Assembly: GCA_013336525.1 (NCBI GenBank)
Contig: JAAXTM010000004.1
Coordinates: 230,083 to 294,082, forward strand
Length of the DNA: 64,000 nucleotides
Source: Geobacteraceae bacterium
Lineage (GTDB): Bacteria > Desulfobacterota > Desulfuromonadia > Geobacterales > Pseudopelobacteraceae
Reading direction: 5' to 3'
Both the position numbers and the translations under genes were made by a program. Numbering within the stretch: the first letter of the stretch is position 1; each line of letters starts with the position of its first letter. The notes beneath the pieces were generated by a model. The model was not told where the DNA came from, searched no databases, and worked only from the letters and a program-made list of their open reading frames with translations. Below are positions 30,622-39,563 of the stretch, one piece after another.

Positions 30622-32064
30622 ATGCCACTTAACAGAATACTGGTAGCCGATGATGAAGAGAGTATCCGCTGGGTGCTTTCAAAGGCGCTCAAGCAAAAGG
30701 GTTTCAGTGTGGATCTCGCTCATGACGGCCGTCATGCGTTGGAGCTGATCAAGGATAACTGCTATGATCTGGCCATCCTTGACATCAAAATGCCTGGTAT
30801 CACCGGACTGGACCTTCTTGACAAAGTTCGTGAATTGAACAGCGATCTCTTAATGGTTATCATGACAGCCGAAGCCAGTATGAAAAATGCGGTAGAAGCG
30901 ATGAAACGGGGTGCATACGACTATATTACCAAGCCGTTCGATCTGGATGTTATCGATGCCATCCTCGAAAAGGTGGCAAGGGCACGCGATATTGCCGGGC
31001 AGGTAGTCACCCTTAAGCAAGAACTAAAAGATCGCTATCAGGTTGAGAAAAACATCGTCGGCAACTCTGCAGCGATGCAGGAAGTCTACAAAACCATCGG
31101 CAAGGTTGCGGTCAGTGATGTAACCATCTTGATCCAGGGGGAGTCAGGCACCGGCAAGGAGCTGGTAGCGCGAGCTGTTCATTTCAATTCGGAGCGGCTT
31201 GGTAAACCGTTCGTTGCGATCAACTGTGCCGCCATACCCCGGGATCTGCTCGAAAGTGAACTGTTCGGCTCAGAGAAAGGTGCCTTTACCGGTGCCGGAG
31301 AGCGTAAACAGGGCAAGTTTGAGCAGGCCAATCACGGGACACTCTTTCTGGATGAAATTGGTGATATGCCGCTGGATCTGCAGGCCAAAATTTTACGGGT
31401 TCTTCAGGAACAGGAGGTCACCCGAATCGGTGGAAACCAGAATATTCCCGTGGATGTCAGAATTGTCGCCGCTACAAACCAGTCTTTGGTCGAAAAAGTA
31501 CGCCAGAAGGAGTTCCGTGAAGACCTCTACTATCGATTGAATGTTGTGCCGATAATTCTCGCCCCCCTACGTGAACGCCGCGACGATATCCCTGATCTGG
31601 CCAACTACTTTCTGTCACGCTCCTGCACGGAGATGTCGGTTTCCCCCAAACGCCTGACTGATGAAGCGCTGGCTCTTCTGAAGTCCTATTCCTGGCCTGG
31701 CAACGTGCGTGAGCTTGAAAATGCCATCAAAAGAGCCGTGATACTGTCAAACGATCCTCTGCTGACCTCTCTGGATTTTGGTGGACTGATTCCTGCGAGT
31801 GAACTTTCACAGACCGGAAGTCAGGAAACATCTCTTGAAGCGTTGATTGATCTGAAATTGCGCTCCTGCATGAACGGGATAGAGGGCCTTGATAAGGGGG
31901 ATATATACGCCATGGTACTGGAGCAGGTTGAACGCCCACTGATCCGTATTGTGCTGGAAAAATGTCGATGGAACCAGGTAAAGGCTGCTGATGTACTGGG
32001 GATAAACCGGAATACATTGAGAAAGAAAATTTCGGAGTTGAATATTGAAATGAAAAGGGGCTGA
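30622..32064 (+). CDS. ntrC: NtrC-family sigma-54 response regulator
   Basis: 480 residues from the ATG at 30622, preceded by AAAGAGG. The receiver domain has ADDEES, phospho-Asp in DLAILDIKMPG and Lys in YITKPF. The AAA+ domain has GESGTGKELVARAVH, the sigma-54 contact loop GAFTGA, Walker B GTLFLDEIGDM and an arginine finger region. The C-terminal Fis-type HTH is KAADVLGINRNTLRKKI. It probably activates sigma-54 promoters for nitrogen assimilation; the gltB and gdhA promoters in this window are candidate targets. The receiver-AAA+-HTH order and length match NtrC. Confidence 0.9.
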   Translation: MPLNRILVADDEESIRWVLSKALKQKGFSVDLAHDGRHALELIKDNCYDLAILDIKMPGITGLDLLDKVRELNSDLLMVIMTAEASMKNAVEAMKRGAYDYITKPFDLDVIDAILEKVARARDIAGQVVTLKQELKDRYQVEKNIVGNSAAMQEVYKTIGKVAVSDVTILIQGESGTGKELVARAVHFNSERLGKPFVAINCAAIPRDLLESELFGSEKGAFTGAGERKQGKFEQANHGTLFLDEIGDMPLDLQAKILRVLQEQEVTRIGGNQNIPVDVRIVAATNQSLVEKVRQKEFREDLYYRLNVVPIILAPLRERRDDIPDLANYFLSRSCTEMSVSPKRLTDEALALLKSYSWPGNVRELENAIKRAVILSNDPLLTSLDFGGLIPASELSQTGSQETSLEALIDLKLRSCMNGIEGLDKGDIYAMVLEQVERPLIRIVLEKCRWNQVKAADVLGINRNTLRKKISELNIEMKRG

Positions 32065-32090
32065 GTGACAGCCCCTGGTTCAAAACAGAT

Positions 32091-33188
32091 TTAAAAAAGT
32101 TTCAGATTTTGCAGCCCCTTGAGCGGCTGATTATTGAACGATTGCAATTCCTTGCGCTCACCCTGTTCCGGAGGTGAGGTCTGGCAGGTTTCGTCCGGCA
32201 CGCATACGACCTCCTGCTCTTCATCCCGTCCCTCATTCATGCCATTACTCTTGAAAAAATAGCGGTCATACAGCCGGTGATGGGCGGACCAGCGGGACGT
32301 TGAAGCTGCTTCTTTGGCGATGTGGGTCTGGATGCCGTTGATCTTGGAATCAAGATCATCCAGATAATTGAGAATTGTCGCCTCTACCGTTTTGGGGCGT
32401 TTGGGAGAACCATATTCATACTGGCCGTGGTGGGAAAGCAGCATATGCTTAAGCAGTAGAGCCAGCTCACGCGGAAAGCCTTCCACCAGATGAATCTTCT
32501 CGCCCACCAACTCCACGCCGATAGTGATATGCCCCAGCAACTTACCTGCGTCGGTATAATCAATTGCCCTTGCAAAACTCATCTCATAGATCTTGCCAAC
32601 ATCGTGCAGCAGCGCCCCGACAGTCAGCAGATCTTCGTTTATTCCGCTGTAAAGAGGAACAACACTCTTTACCAGCTTGACTAATGAGAGTGAATGTTCC
32701 AGGAGTCCGCCCAGATAAACGTGATGCATCCCCTTGGCGGCCGGAGCCTGGCAGTACAGCCCCATGAATATTTCATCTGACAGAAAGGACTCCATCAATT
32801 TGCGGAGGTAGGGATTGTTAAGTGCGGCAACGGTTTCGGTCAGTTCCTGTCGCATCTCGGTGCCGGCACGTGGAGACTCGGGTAGAAAATCGGCCAGCAC
32901 AACATCTTCCTCTGGTACCTTGACGATCTCTGCGATGACAACCTGCATTTTATTCATGTAAACGGAAGCCTTGCCACGTACGCGTACAAAATCATCTTTA
33001 TCAAACTGCTTATCGAGCACTTCGGTATTGTCCCACACCTTGGCTTCAACATCGCCGCTCTTGTCCATCAGGCGCAGATTCATGTAAGGCTTGCCGTTCT
33101 TTGCCATGGCCAGAATTTTATCTTTGACCAGAAAAACGGAATTTACCGGATCACGATCTTTTATCAGGTTGACGAACTGTTTAGACAC
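32091..33188 (-). CDS. YhaM-like 3'-5' exoribonuclease (OB fold + HD domain)
   Basis: About 365 residues from the GTG at 33188, which has AAGGAG six bases upstream. The frame is open to 33218 but that start lacks a ribosome site. An N-terminal OB-fold nucleic-acid-binding domain (NGKPYMNLRLMDKSGDVEAKVWDN) is followed by an HD metal-dependent hydrolase domain (LLEHSLSLVKLV ... LLHDVGKIYEM ... HHGQYEYGSPKRPKTVEA). This matches YhaM/CBF1-type nucleases that shorten RNA or ssDNA from the 3' end. A divergent C-terminal tail of about 60 residues is lineage-specific. It stands alone, convergent with ntrC. Confidence 0.85.
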   Translation of the reverse strand: MSKQFVNLIKDRDPVNSVFLVKDKILAMAKNGKPYMNLRLMDKSGDVEAKVWDNTEVLDKQFDKDDFVRVRGKASVYMNKMQVVIAEIVKVPEEDVVLADFLPESPRAGTEMRQELTETVAALNNPYLRKLMESFLSDEIFMGLYCQAPAAKGMHHVYLGGLLEHSLSLVKLVKSVVPLYSGINEDLLTVGALLHDVGKIYEMSFARAIDYTDAGKLLGHITIGVELVGEKIHLVEGFPRELALLLKHMLLSHHGQYEYGSPKRPKTVEATILNYLDDLDSKINGIQTHIAKEAASTSRWSAHHRLYDRYFFKSNGMNEGRDEEQEVVCVPDETCQTSPPEQGERKELQSFNNQPLKGLQNLKLF

Positions 33189-33572
33189 ACACTTCTCCTT
33201 GGAGCTGCTGGATGACAAGCCGTGACAAAATTAGCACGATAAAGAATCAATGTACAGCGGCAGAATCAGGCGAATACTCTATTGAGGTATCCAGTGGTAA
33301 ATAAAAGCTTGCTTTTAATGAAATGATCATCTATTGTGTTCAATTGTTGTACCACACGAAGCAGCAGTATGGTGTCTGTTGTTTCTCTTTTGATCATCGC
33401 ATTCTGCCCCCCCTGCACCTTCAATCCCTATTGAAACAAGCAGACCGTACGGCAGGCGAAGATTTATTGTCTGCCCGCACGTTACTGCATTTACCTTTCC
33501 TGGAATCATCTGTTTGATTCCCCGGTTCGTGTGCGCTTCTGTCTTTACACCGCTCCCAGAAAAGGAATTAAC
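33189..33572. other. intergenic region / long leader of the DEAD-box helicase gene
   Basis: 384 bases without a convincing gene. An open frame at 33323-33517 has no family resemblance or ribosome site. Cold-induced DEAD-box helicase mRNAs often have long untranslated leaders, and this spacing would allow one, but I see no named RNA motif. Confidence 0.4.
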
Positions 33573-34922
33573 ATGACGTTTGAAGAACTGGGCCTTAATC
33601 CGGCCATCCTCCAGGCTATTACCGCCTGTGGTTACACAACCCCAACCCCGATTCAGGAACAATCAATACCGCTGGTATTGGCTGGTAACGATGTCATTGC
33701 CACCGCGCAGACCGGCACCGGTAAAACGGCAGCCTTCGTACTCCCGGCGCTTGAAATCCTGACAAAAAAATCGACAATGCCGGGCAAAGGCCCGCGCATT
33801 CTTGTTTTGGCACCGACCCGTGAACTGGCCGGCCAGGTTATGGAATCCGCACGCAACTACGGTCGCGGTATCCGTCCGCGCTGCGGCACGCTTCTTGGCG
33901 GTATGCCTTATCGTGAACAGCTGCGTCTGCTTTCCGCCCCTGTTGATATCATCGTTGCCACCCCGGGACGCCTTGTAGACCACATTGAGCGCGGCAGCAT
34001 CCGTCTTGACCGTCTTGAGATGCTGGTTCTTGATGAAGCAGACCGCATGCTTGACATGGGTTTCAGCGAAGACATCAACAAGATCGTTGAGCGTACCCCT
34101 TCTAATCGCCAGACCCTTATGTTCACCGCCACTATGGAAGGTGACATAGCACGTCTGGCCGAGAAAATGATGCGTGAACCGAAGCGGATTCAGCTGGCTG
34201 TCAGCACCTCATCGCACGCACTGATCGAGCAGCGCCTGCACGTGACAGACAACCTCAATCACAAAAAAGAGCTTCTTAATCACCTCGTCAGTGATTCCGA
34301 ACTGACCCGTGCCATTATCTTTTCTGCCACCAAGCGTGATGCCGACGAATTATCCCGTGAACTTTCCCGCAATGGTTTTCCTGCTGCAGCTCTTCACGGC
34401 GACATGACTCAGATGGCCCGCAACAAAACCATCGATCGTATGCGTCGCGGTGGTATCCGCCTTCTGGTGGCTACCGACGTTGCCGCTCGAGGCCTTGATG
34501 TAAACGGCATCAGCCACGTTATCAATTTTGACCTGCCGCGCTTTGCCGAAGACTATGTCCACCGTATCGGACGTACAGGCCGTGCCGGAGCCAACGGCAT
34601 TGCAATCTCTTTTGCCTCTGCTGGCGAGCGTAATTACCTGGAGCGCATCGAGCGCTTTATCGGCAAGAAACTCCCAGAGCTGCAGATTGCAGGCTTTGAA
34701 CCTAAAACGACCATAAGGAAGCCTGCCGGTCGGAGCGGCGGCCCGCGCAAAAGCGGTCCCGGTGCACCTTCAGGACGTTTCGGTAAGCCGGGCGGCGGCC
34801 GTGACAGCCAGGCAAAGCCATGGAGCAGGTCGGCAAAACCAGCCGGAAATGTTCCGCGCAGTGCACCTGCAACTCGTCATGAGCCGGTGATTGAGTACCG
34901 TTCAAGACGCCCACAGGCATAA
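33573..34922 (+). CDS. DEAD-box ATP-dependent RNA helicase (RhlE type)
   Basis: 449 residues from the ATG at 33573 with AAAGGA upstream. It begins MTFEELGLNPAILQAITACGY and carries the full motif set: TPTPIQEQSIP (Q motif), ATAQTGTGKT (I), PTRELAGQV (Ia), TPGRLVDHI (Ib), VLDEADRMLDMGF (II), FTATM (III), ATDVAARGLDVNGISHVINFD (V) and HRIGRTGRAG (VI). A basic, Gly/Pro/Ser-rich tail (about 385-449) is typical for RNA binding. It unwinds RNA in ribosome assembly or decay; which RNA is unknown. A strong terminator follows. Confidence 0.94.
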   Translation: MTFEELGLNPAILQAITACGYTTPTPIQEQSIPLVLAGNDVIATAQTGTGKTAAFVLPALEILTKKSTMPGKGPRILVLAPTRELAGQVMESARNYGRGIRPRCGTLLGGMPYREQLRLLSAPVDIIVATPGRLVDHIERGSIRLDRLEMLVLDEADRMLDMGFSEDINKIVERTPSNRQTLMFTATMEGDIARLAEKMMREPKRIQLAVSTSSHALIEQRLHVTDNLNHKKELLNHLVSDSELTRAIIFSATKRDADELSRELSRNGFPAAALHGDMTQMARNKTIDRMRRGGIRLLVATDVAARGLDVNGISHVINFDLPRFAEDYVHRIGRTGRAGANGIAISFASAGERNYLERIERFIGKKLPELQIAGFEPKTTIRKPAGRSGGPRKSGPGAPSGRFGKPGGGRDSQAKPWSRSAKPAGNVPRSAPATRHEPVIEYRSRRPQA

Positions 34923-34933
34923 TCTGACAGAAT

Positions 34934-35092
34934 AACACGGAGCAACGGAGCAACAGAGAAGTTCAACTTCAAAAGCTCTATCACATTAAAAAAGCAGACC
35001 CCTAGGCTTCAATGCCTTAGGGGTCTGCTTTTTTTTGATTCTGATTTTTTAACGTCTTTTAGTTTTTCTCCGCTGCTTCGTTGCTCCGTGTT
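34934..35092. repeat. ACGGAGCAACGGAGC inverted repeat arms around a terminator
   Basis: The left arm (34934-34960, CACGGAGCAACGGAGCAACA) and right arm (35066-35092, GCTGCTTCGTTGCTCCGTGT) are imperfect inverted copies about 105 bases apart, enclosing the bidirectional terminator. The right arm abuts the rlmN stop codon. Confidence 0.75.
34988..35036. terminator. bidirectional terminator between the helicase gene and rlmN
   Basis: Stem AAAAAAGCAGACCCCTAGGC / GCCTTAGGGGTCTGCTTTTT with runs of A and T on the outside, so it can terminate both convergent genes. Confidence 0.92.
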
Positions 35093-36259
35093 TCAATTTG
35101 TCTTTTTTTCCAATTTCCCCTTCAACTGTCCACACGCCGCCGATATATCTCCGCCACGGCTGTCACGGGTGATAACCGTCACATGCCGGTCGATAAGATA
35201 CTTGTGAAAAGCGTCGATGGCCGCACGGGTCGGCGCCTTGAAATCACACCCTTCATGCTCGTTGAATGGAATAAGGTTCACCTTGTTGGGAATATCGCTG
35301 ATCAGTTTCAAAAGCCTCTTAGCGTCGTCCAGCGAATCATTTATCCCCCCCAGCAGGACATATTCGAAAGTGACCTTGCGGCGACCGGGGAGCGGAAACT
35401 CCTTACAGGCTCTCAGAAGTTCCTTGAGCGGGTATTTTCGGTTAACCGGCATGATCCGATCGCGTAGTTCGTCAGTCGTGGCATTTAGTGATACCGCCAG
35501 ATTGACGTTCGGTATTTCCCGGCCGAGTCGCTCCATTTCCGGTACCAGGCCGCAGGTAGAAACAGTCACCCGCCGATTGGAGAGTTGCAGTCCATTGCCG
35601 TCAATCATGATCTGGATGGCTGGGATAACGTTGTCCAGATTGTGCAATGGTTCCCCCATGCCCATGAGGACAATATTACGGATAGCTGCCGGTGAATCTT
35701 CCTGATCTTCCAGCTCCCCCTCATCCCATCCTTCTCCCTCAGGGAGAAGGGGAGTCTTTACCCTCTCCCACTGGGAGAGGGTGGCCAAAGGCCGGGTGAG
35801 GGGAGGCGGATTCCTGGCCAGATCGCGCTTAACCGCCATGATCTGATTGACAATCTCTGCCGTGGTCAGGTTGCGGGCCAGTTTGAAGGTGCCTGTCAGG
35901 CAGAACTCGCATGCCATTGCACAGCCGACCTGAGATGAAATGCAGAGAGTATTGCGCCCCTCGATCGGAATCAGCACTGATTCAACCGAATGCCCATCTC
36001 CCAGATTGAAGAGGTATTTGCGTGTACCATCGTTACCCTCCTCGACAGCCTCGGGTTCGAGGTTGCTGATGTAGGCGGTTTCAGCCAATTCAGCACGGAG
36101 AGCCTTGGAAATATTTGTCATCTCCTCGAAGCCGCAGGCATCCTGCTGATAGATCCATTTAAAAACCTGGAGTGCACGGAAACGCTCCTTGCCTTGGCCA
36201 TGAAGAAATTTTTCAAGTGCGGGAAGCGTCATATTTTTAAGATCAGTTTTATTTATCAT
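35093..36259 (-). CDS. rlmN: 23S rRNA/tRNA adenine-C2 methyltransferase RlmN with an inserted repeat segment
   Basis: 388 residues, longer than the usual 340-370. The radical SAM motif is CAMACEFC (Cys113, 117, 120), followed by [20 protein letters not shown]. Other family blocks are [50 protein letters not shown] and the C-terminal methyl-carrying Cys in [11 protein letters not shown]. It methylates C2 of A2503 in 23S rRNA and A37 in some tRNAs. Residues about 151-183 ([18 protein letters not shown] and on) do not belong to the family; they are encoded by an in-frame palindromic repeat just before the GMGEP strand. Its start overlaps the stop of mtgA. Confidence 0.93.
   Translation of the reverse strand: MINKTDLKNMTLPALEKFLHGQGKERFRALQVFKWIYQQDACGFEEMTNISKALRAELAETAYISNLEPEAVEEGNDGTRKYLFNLGDGHSVESVLIPIEGRNTLCISSQVGCAMACEFCLTGTFKLARNLTTAEIVNQIMAVKRDLARNPPPLTRPLATLSQWERVKTPLLPEGEGWDEGELEDQEDSPAAIRNIVLMGMGEPLHNLDNVIPAIQIMIDGNGLQLSNRRVTVSTCGLVPEMERLGREIPNVNLAVSLNATTDELRDRIMPVNRKYPLKELLRACKEFPLPGRRKVTFEYVLLGGINDSLDDAKRLLKLISDIPNKVNLIPFNEHEGCDFKAPTRAAIDAFHKYLIDRHVTVITRDSRGGDISAACGQLKGKLEKKTN
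35714..35803. repeat. palindromic element inserted in frame in rlmN
   Basis: About 90 bases with two internal hairpins, CCTTCTCCCTCAGGGAGAAGG (first and last 10 bases paired) and CCCTCTCCCACTGGGAGAGG, plus outer arms CCCCCTCATC / GGGTGAGGGG. A related element lies in the tupA leader (52086-52191) and shares the 21-base palindrome and the CCCCCTCATC arm. Confidence 0.85.
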
Positions 36260-37191
36260 CTTTTGTCATTCTGGCTTTCATTTTGATTTAACGGAGCCGC
36301 ATCACCAGATTGCGTTGGTGCGGCAGTCGCTGGATCTTCCTTTGTTATGCCTTCTGATTCTGCCGCTTTTTCAACCGGATCCTGTCTGGCTGACGAGACT
36401 GCAGTAAACACCGGCGGAGTACTGATGACTTCATCAACTTTCTTCTGCAATCGGCCTACATTTGGTGATTGTGCCAAAGCGTCCTGGTACTCAGTCTCTC
36501 CCAGAACACCCTTCTGCCGCAACAGGCGCAGAATCATATCGGATCGCTTAAGCACTTTTCCCAGGTTCTTGTAGGGATTGTAGGCTACTCGCGGCCCCGG
36601 AAGCATGGCGGCCAGAAAGGCACATTCACGTGGTGTCAGGTTTGACACCGACTTACCGAAATAATATTGTGCACCATGCCCGATACCATAAACCATCGGT
36701 CCCAGCTCAACAACATTCAGATACAGCTCAATAATGCGCCCCTTGGTTAGTTCCTGCTCCATACGATAGGCGAGATAGATCTCTTTAAGTTTGCGGGTGA
36801 TTGATTTTTCACGGGAAAGGAACAGGTTCTTGGCGGTCTGCTGGGTAATAGTCGAAGCGCCACGTTTGAGGCTCTTCTTTTCCAGATCATACTTGATGGC
36901 ATTCTTGATGGCTTTGACATCAAAACCTTCATGCTTATAAAAGTTGGAGTCCTCTGCAAGGATCACCGCCCACTTCATCTCGGCAGGGATCCTCCCGGAT
37001 GGAGTCCAGTTGCGGTTCTTCGGCCCAACTATAAAAGGATGATAATCCCCCTGCCAATCCTTAACCTGAATGGTGGTGCTGAACTTCTTGTCAACCAGAT
37101 CAGTCACAGGTGGCAAAAGCGCCAGGGAAATGCCGATATAAAGCAGGTAAGCTATTGACGCGAGAAATGTGTAGAGGATTGTTCTTTTCAC
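36256..37191 (-). CDS. mtgA: monofunctional peptidoglycan glycosyltransferase
   Basis: 311 residues. The N-terminal membrane anchor ([22 protein letters not shown]) is followed by a GT51 domain: [17 protein letters not shown] with the catalytic Glu, [45 protein letters not shown], and [25 protein letters not shown]. It polymerises lipid II into glycan strands in the periplasm. No transpeptidase domain follows. Instead a C-terminal tail of about 70 residues, Ala/Glu/Gln-rich and low in complexity, is added. It overlaps rlmN by 4 bases. Confidence 0.93.
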   Translation of the reverse strand: MKRTILYTFLASIAYLLYIGISLALLPPVTDLVDKKFSTTIQVKDWQGDYHPFIVGPKNRNWTPSGRIPAEMKWAVILAEDSNFYKHEGFDVKAIKNAIKYDLEKKSLKRGASTITQQTAKNLFLSREKSITRKLKEIYLAYRMEQELTKGRIIELYLNVVELGPMVYGIGHGAQYYFGKSVSNLTPRECAFLAAMLPGPRVAYNPYKNLGKVLKRSDMILRLLRQKGVLGETEYQDALAQSPNVGRLQKKVDEVISTPPVFTAVSSARQDPVEKAAESEGITKEDPATAAPTQSGDAAPLNQNESQNDKR

Positions 37192-37282
37192 GATGGGGCA
37201 CCTTCAAATATTTCTACAGGATATATCCCTAAAAAGCTGATTGATTTGTGTTGCTTGTGTTTCATGCACACAAATATTTAAA

Positions 37283-37310
37283 AACCCCGTTCAGTGTGAG
37301 CGCCGGGGTT
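37283..37310. terminator. GC-rich hairpin upstream of mtgA
   Basis: Stem AACCCCG / CGGGGTT with a 14-base loop. It lies between the small ORF at 37.5 kb and mtgA on the minus strand. It may be a terminator or attenuator; flanking T-runs are weak. Confidence 0.45.
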
Positions 37311-37351
37311 GATTTGATTACATGAGTTCAATGATCGTCATAATTCAATGC

Positions 37352-37380
37352 AAAAAAAACTAAAGCCACCGGCTACCGGT
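37352..37380 (-). terminator. probable terminator of the 29-residue ORF transcript
   Basis: On the minus strand ACCGGTAGCCGGT forms a hairpin, followed by GGCTTTAG and a run of eight T. A second hairpin (ACCTCGG/CCGAGGT, 37439-37455) sits between it and the small ORF. Confidence 0.5.
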
Positions 37381-37471
37381 CTGCTTATCACGGTTTAATC
37401 TACTATTTCGGTTCTGATTTTGAATCAGTTTTTTTAGTACCTCGGTCCCCGAGGTCACAAGTATCTGACAT

Positions 37472-37561
37472 TCAGGTCCGAACCCCAAAAGCGGGTAAAA
37501 TATATTTTTGCAGCACAAACCAGGCCGCAATTACGGCAATCATTACCAGAATTTCTTTCAT
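37472..37561 (-). CDS. 29-residue membrane microprotein
   Basis: From the ATG at 37561, preceded by GAGGAGAA, the frame gives MKEILVMIAVIAAWFVLQ, then KYILPAFGVRT and stop. It is one hydrophobic helix (about 4-17) with a charged start and a short basic/Pro end, so an inner-membrane microprotein is likely. It lies downstream of tRNA-Sec on the same strand and is followed by two hairpins and a T-run, like a self-contained small transcript. I do not recognise the family. The good ribosome site and membrane-like composition support it, but at this length chance cannot be excluded. Confidence 0.6.
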   Translation of the reverse strand: MKEILVMIAVIAAWFVLQKYILPAFGVRT

Positions 37562-37701
37562 TTCTTCTCCTCTTCAATTTAATGCCACAACTTAATCAAC
37601 GTAATATACGGATAAAGGATGTCAAAAGTGATCGGCATCCTGTCACCGCTTGGGCACAAAAAAGCAGTCAGCCCTTTTGAACTAACTGCCTGGGTTTATA
37701 A

Positions 37702-37799
37702 TGGCGGAAGTACATGGGAATCGAACCCACCGAGGAAGTTTCTCACCCCCTCCACCGGTTTTGAAGACCGGGCAGCCCGCCAGCGACTGAAGTACTTCC
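37702..37799 (-). tRNA. selC: tRNA-Sec (anticodon UCA)
   Basis: Read on the minus strand, it starts GGAAGTAC and ends GTACTTCC-G-CCA, giving the 8-bp acceptor stem and G discriminator of tRNA-Sec with an encoded CCA. The anticodon loop is CTTCAAA with UCA, flanked by CCGGT/ACCGG. The long variable arm and the T-loop GGTTCGATTCC are present. It inserts selenocysteine at UGA with SelB and is the substrate of SelA after serylation. It lies about 110 bases after the SbtM gene on the same strand; selA is divergent and nearby. Confidence 0.96.
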
Positions 37800-37910
37800 A
37801 TTGGCAACCATGATACGAATTTACAGTCAAACCATTCCTGATGAATCAAAACTGTGTGCACTTAACAATAGTTATACACTGTTGGTTTCGGTCTGTACAA
37901 GTGGTTTTTC

Positions 37911-39494
37911 TTAAATCGGCGAAGTAATCTGCTGTCTGAAACAATATGGATCCTTGTCAGTAAATGGGTCGAGCCCGAGACTGGCGGTAACAGCCGGGCA
38001 GCCCCGGCATACCGCATTCAGCGAGCAACCGGCACAGGCGCTGCTGCCGGAGCGATAGCGGCTTGCTGCCTTGGAGGCGTACACCTCCTCCAGGCTGTTG
38101 ATGAGAATGTCACCGATGGGCGAAGGAAACTTGCGACAGGCATGCACTTCGCCATCAGAAAGAATAGAGACGAAATTGAAGGCCGCTCCGCAGCCATAGC
38201 CGGCACAGCCGCCGAACAGTCCGCTGTTGTCGCGCTCAAATATTGTATTGAGCAGGCTGTCTTTGAGGCTCAGAACCGGGTGACTGTCCAGGGCTGCTGC
38301 GTACATTTCTAAAAACTCACGGTATTCAACGGGAGTCGGCAGTTCCAGTCCGGCCCCCTCTCCAAATAATGCCAGCCGGTTGAAGGTCAGCCCGCCGGTA
38401 ATCCCTTCCAACTCTTCAGCCAGAGGAATAACCTGGTCCATGTTGTGCCGGGTCAGGGTCAACATCACCATATTCGGCACACCCATTTCTGTCAGCATCC
38501 GTAGAAAATTAACCGTACGATGGTAATTCCCGGTCCCGCGAATTTCGTCATTATGCTGTTCCAGTCCTTCCAGGCTGACCTGATAATAGACTGGCATCCG
38601 TATGTTCACAATCCGCTCAATAGTGTTCCGGTCACTGGCATTGCCGAGGATTGCGATCATAAAATCCCGCTCTGCTGCAGCACGGTAGAGGTCCAGGAAT
38701 TGTGGGTACAGCAAAGGATTTCCGCCCGACAGAGACACTTGTCCACGAATAAAGCGGCTGCGACAAAAGGCACGTAGTTCATCCAGCAGGGTGAGGGCAC
38801 GTTCGAACGGAAATGCCCGGCGGCTTGAGCGGTCATAACAGTGACGGCAATGCAGGTCGCACTCCTGGGTCAGATGCCACTGCAGGGAAAACACCTCGGC
38901 CGCTACGCAGTCCTCACGCGGGGAAAACTCGGCAATATCCTGTTCGCGGCATAGCATTGATGGCGGCGAAAGTACCAGTCCCTGCCAGACAGCCTCACGT
39001 ATAACAGCATCGATTGTTCCAACCGGGACACCCGCCTCGCGGGCCGCATCCGGGGGGGCAATGTCTTCTACCACCAGTTTTATGGCCAGCAAATCACCCG
39101 GTTCCGCAGCCCGGATTTTCAGCTTTCCATTGTCTGGCAGGCTCCAGGTGATGACGATCTCATTGCCTGGAACGACCTTGTCTATGTCCCGCTTCTTTGC
39201 TCGTGCGAACAGAGGGGCCAGATTTTTCCATGCGACAGGGGTAATATGCAGAGTAGGATTGAGACTTAATGAATTAATTTCGAGGGGTACAATTTCTGCA
39301 GTGATGGATTTGTGGCGCGATAATTCGATGTGGGCGAGCCCGGACAAAAACGGTGGTATTCCGGGCCCACCCTGATGTTCCAAAAATTCCGGAAAGCTGG
39401 CCGGATTCATGTCACTTCCTTCTGCAATACGCTTCCATAACTTGATGCCAAGAAGCGTTCGGCAGAGTGGGAAAATTTCGGATAAGGTCTTCAT
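37911..39494 (-). CDS. sbtM: radical SAM/SPASM maturase, SbtM (selenobiotic) type
   Basis: 527 residues. A variable N-terminal third of about 210 residues precedes the radical SAM core WHLTQECDLHCRHCYDRSS (CxxxCxxC). Core blocks follow: GQVSLSGGNPLLYPQFLDLY, IAILGNA, YYQVSLEGLEQHNDEIRGTG. A C-terminal SPASM domain with two auxiliary Fe-S cluster cysteine sets (CGAAFNFVSILSDGEVHACRKF ... CAGCSLNAVCRGCPAVT) is typical of peptide-modifying enzymes. The next gene upstream encodes a peptide with two Sec codons, and selA and tRNA-Sec adjoin. This matches what I remember of the 'selenobiotic family peptide / thio(seleno)oxazole modification' maturase family. The chemistry is not shown by sequence. 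Confidence 0.85.
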   Translation of the reverse strand: MKTLSEIFPLCRTLLGIKLWKRIAEGSDMNPASFPEFLEHQGGPGIPPFLSGLAHIELSRHKSITAEIVPLEINSLSLNPTLHITPVAWKNLAPLFARAKKRDIDKVVPGNEIVITWSLPDNGKLKIRAAEPGDLLAIKLVVEDIAPPDAAREAGVPVGTIDAVIREAVWQGLVLSPPSMLCREQDIAEFSPREDCVAAEVFSLQWHLTQECDLHCRHCYDRSSRRAFPFERALTLLDELRAFCRSRFIRGQVSLSGGNPLLYPQFLDLYRAAAERDFMIAILGNASDRNTIERIVNIRMPVYYQVSLEGLEQHNDEIRGTGNYHRTVNFLRMLTEMGVPNMVMLTLTRHNMDQVIPLAEELEGITGGLTFNRLALFGEGAGLELPTPVEYREFLEMYAAALDSHPVLSLKDSLLNTIFERDNSGLFGGCAGYGCGAAFNFVSILSDGEVHACRKFPSPIGDILINSLEEVYASKAASRYRSGSSACAGCSLNAVCRGCPAVTASLGLDPFTDKDPYCFRQQITSPI

Positions 39495-39547
39495 GACATG
39501 ATATTACCGGACATCTTCTTTATGATCAAGTGCCTTCCGGATGCTGT

Positions 39548-39563
39548 TAGCGCGACCGCGCTA
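39548..39563 (-). promoter_or_regulatory. candidate SECIS hairpin of the second sbtA UGA
   Basis: The mRNA reads UAGCGCGGUCGCGCUA, a six-pair stem (UAGCGC/GCGCUA) capped by GGUC. The GGUC begins 21 bases after the UGA. The E. coli fdhF SECIS has GGUC(U) 18 bases after its UGA. The stop codon UAG is part of the stem. Confidence 0.6.

Noticed and set aside
33323..33517. 64-codon frame upstream of the DEAD-box gene
   Set aside because: No ribosome site or recognisable motif; better explained as leader or spacer DNA.
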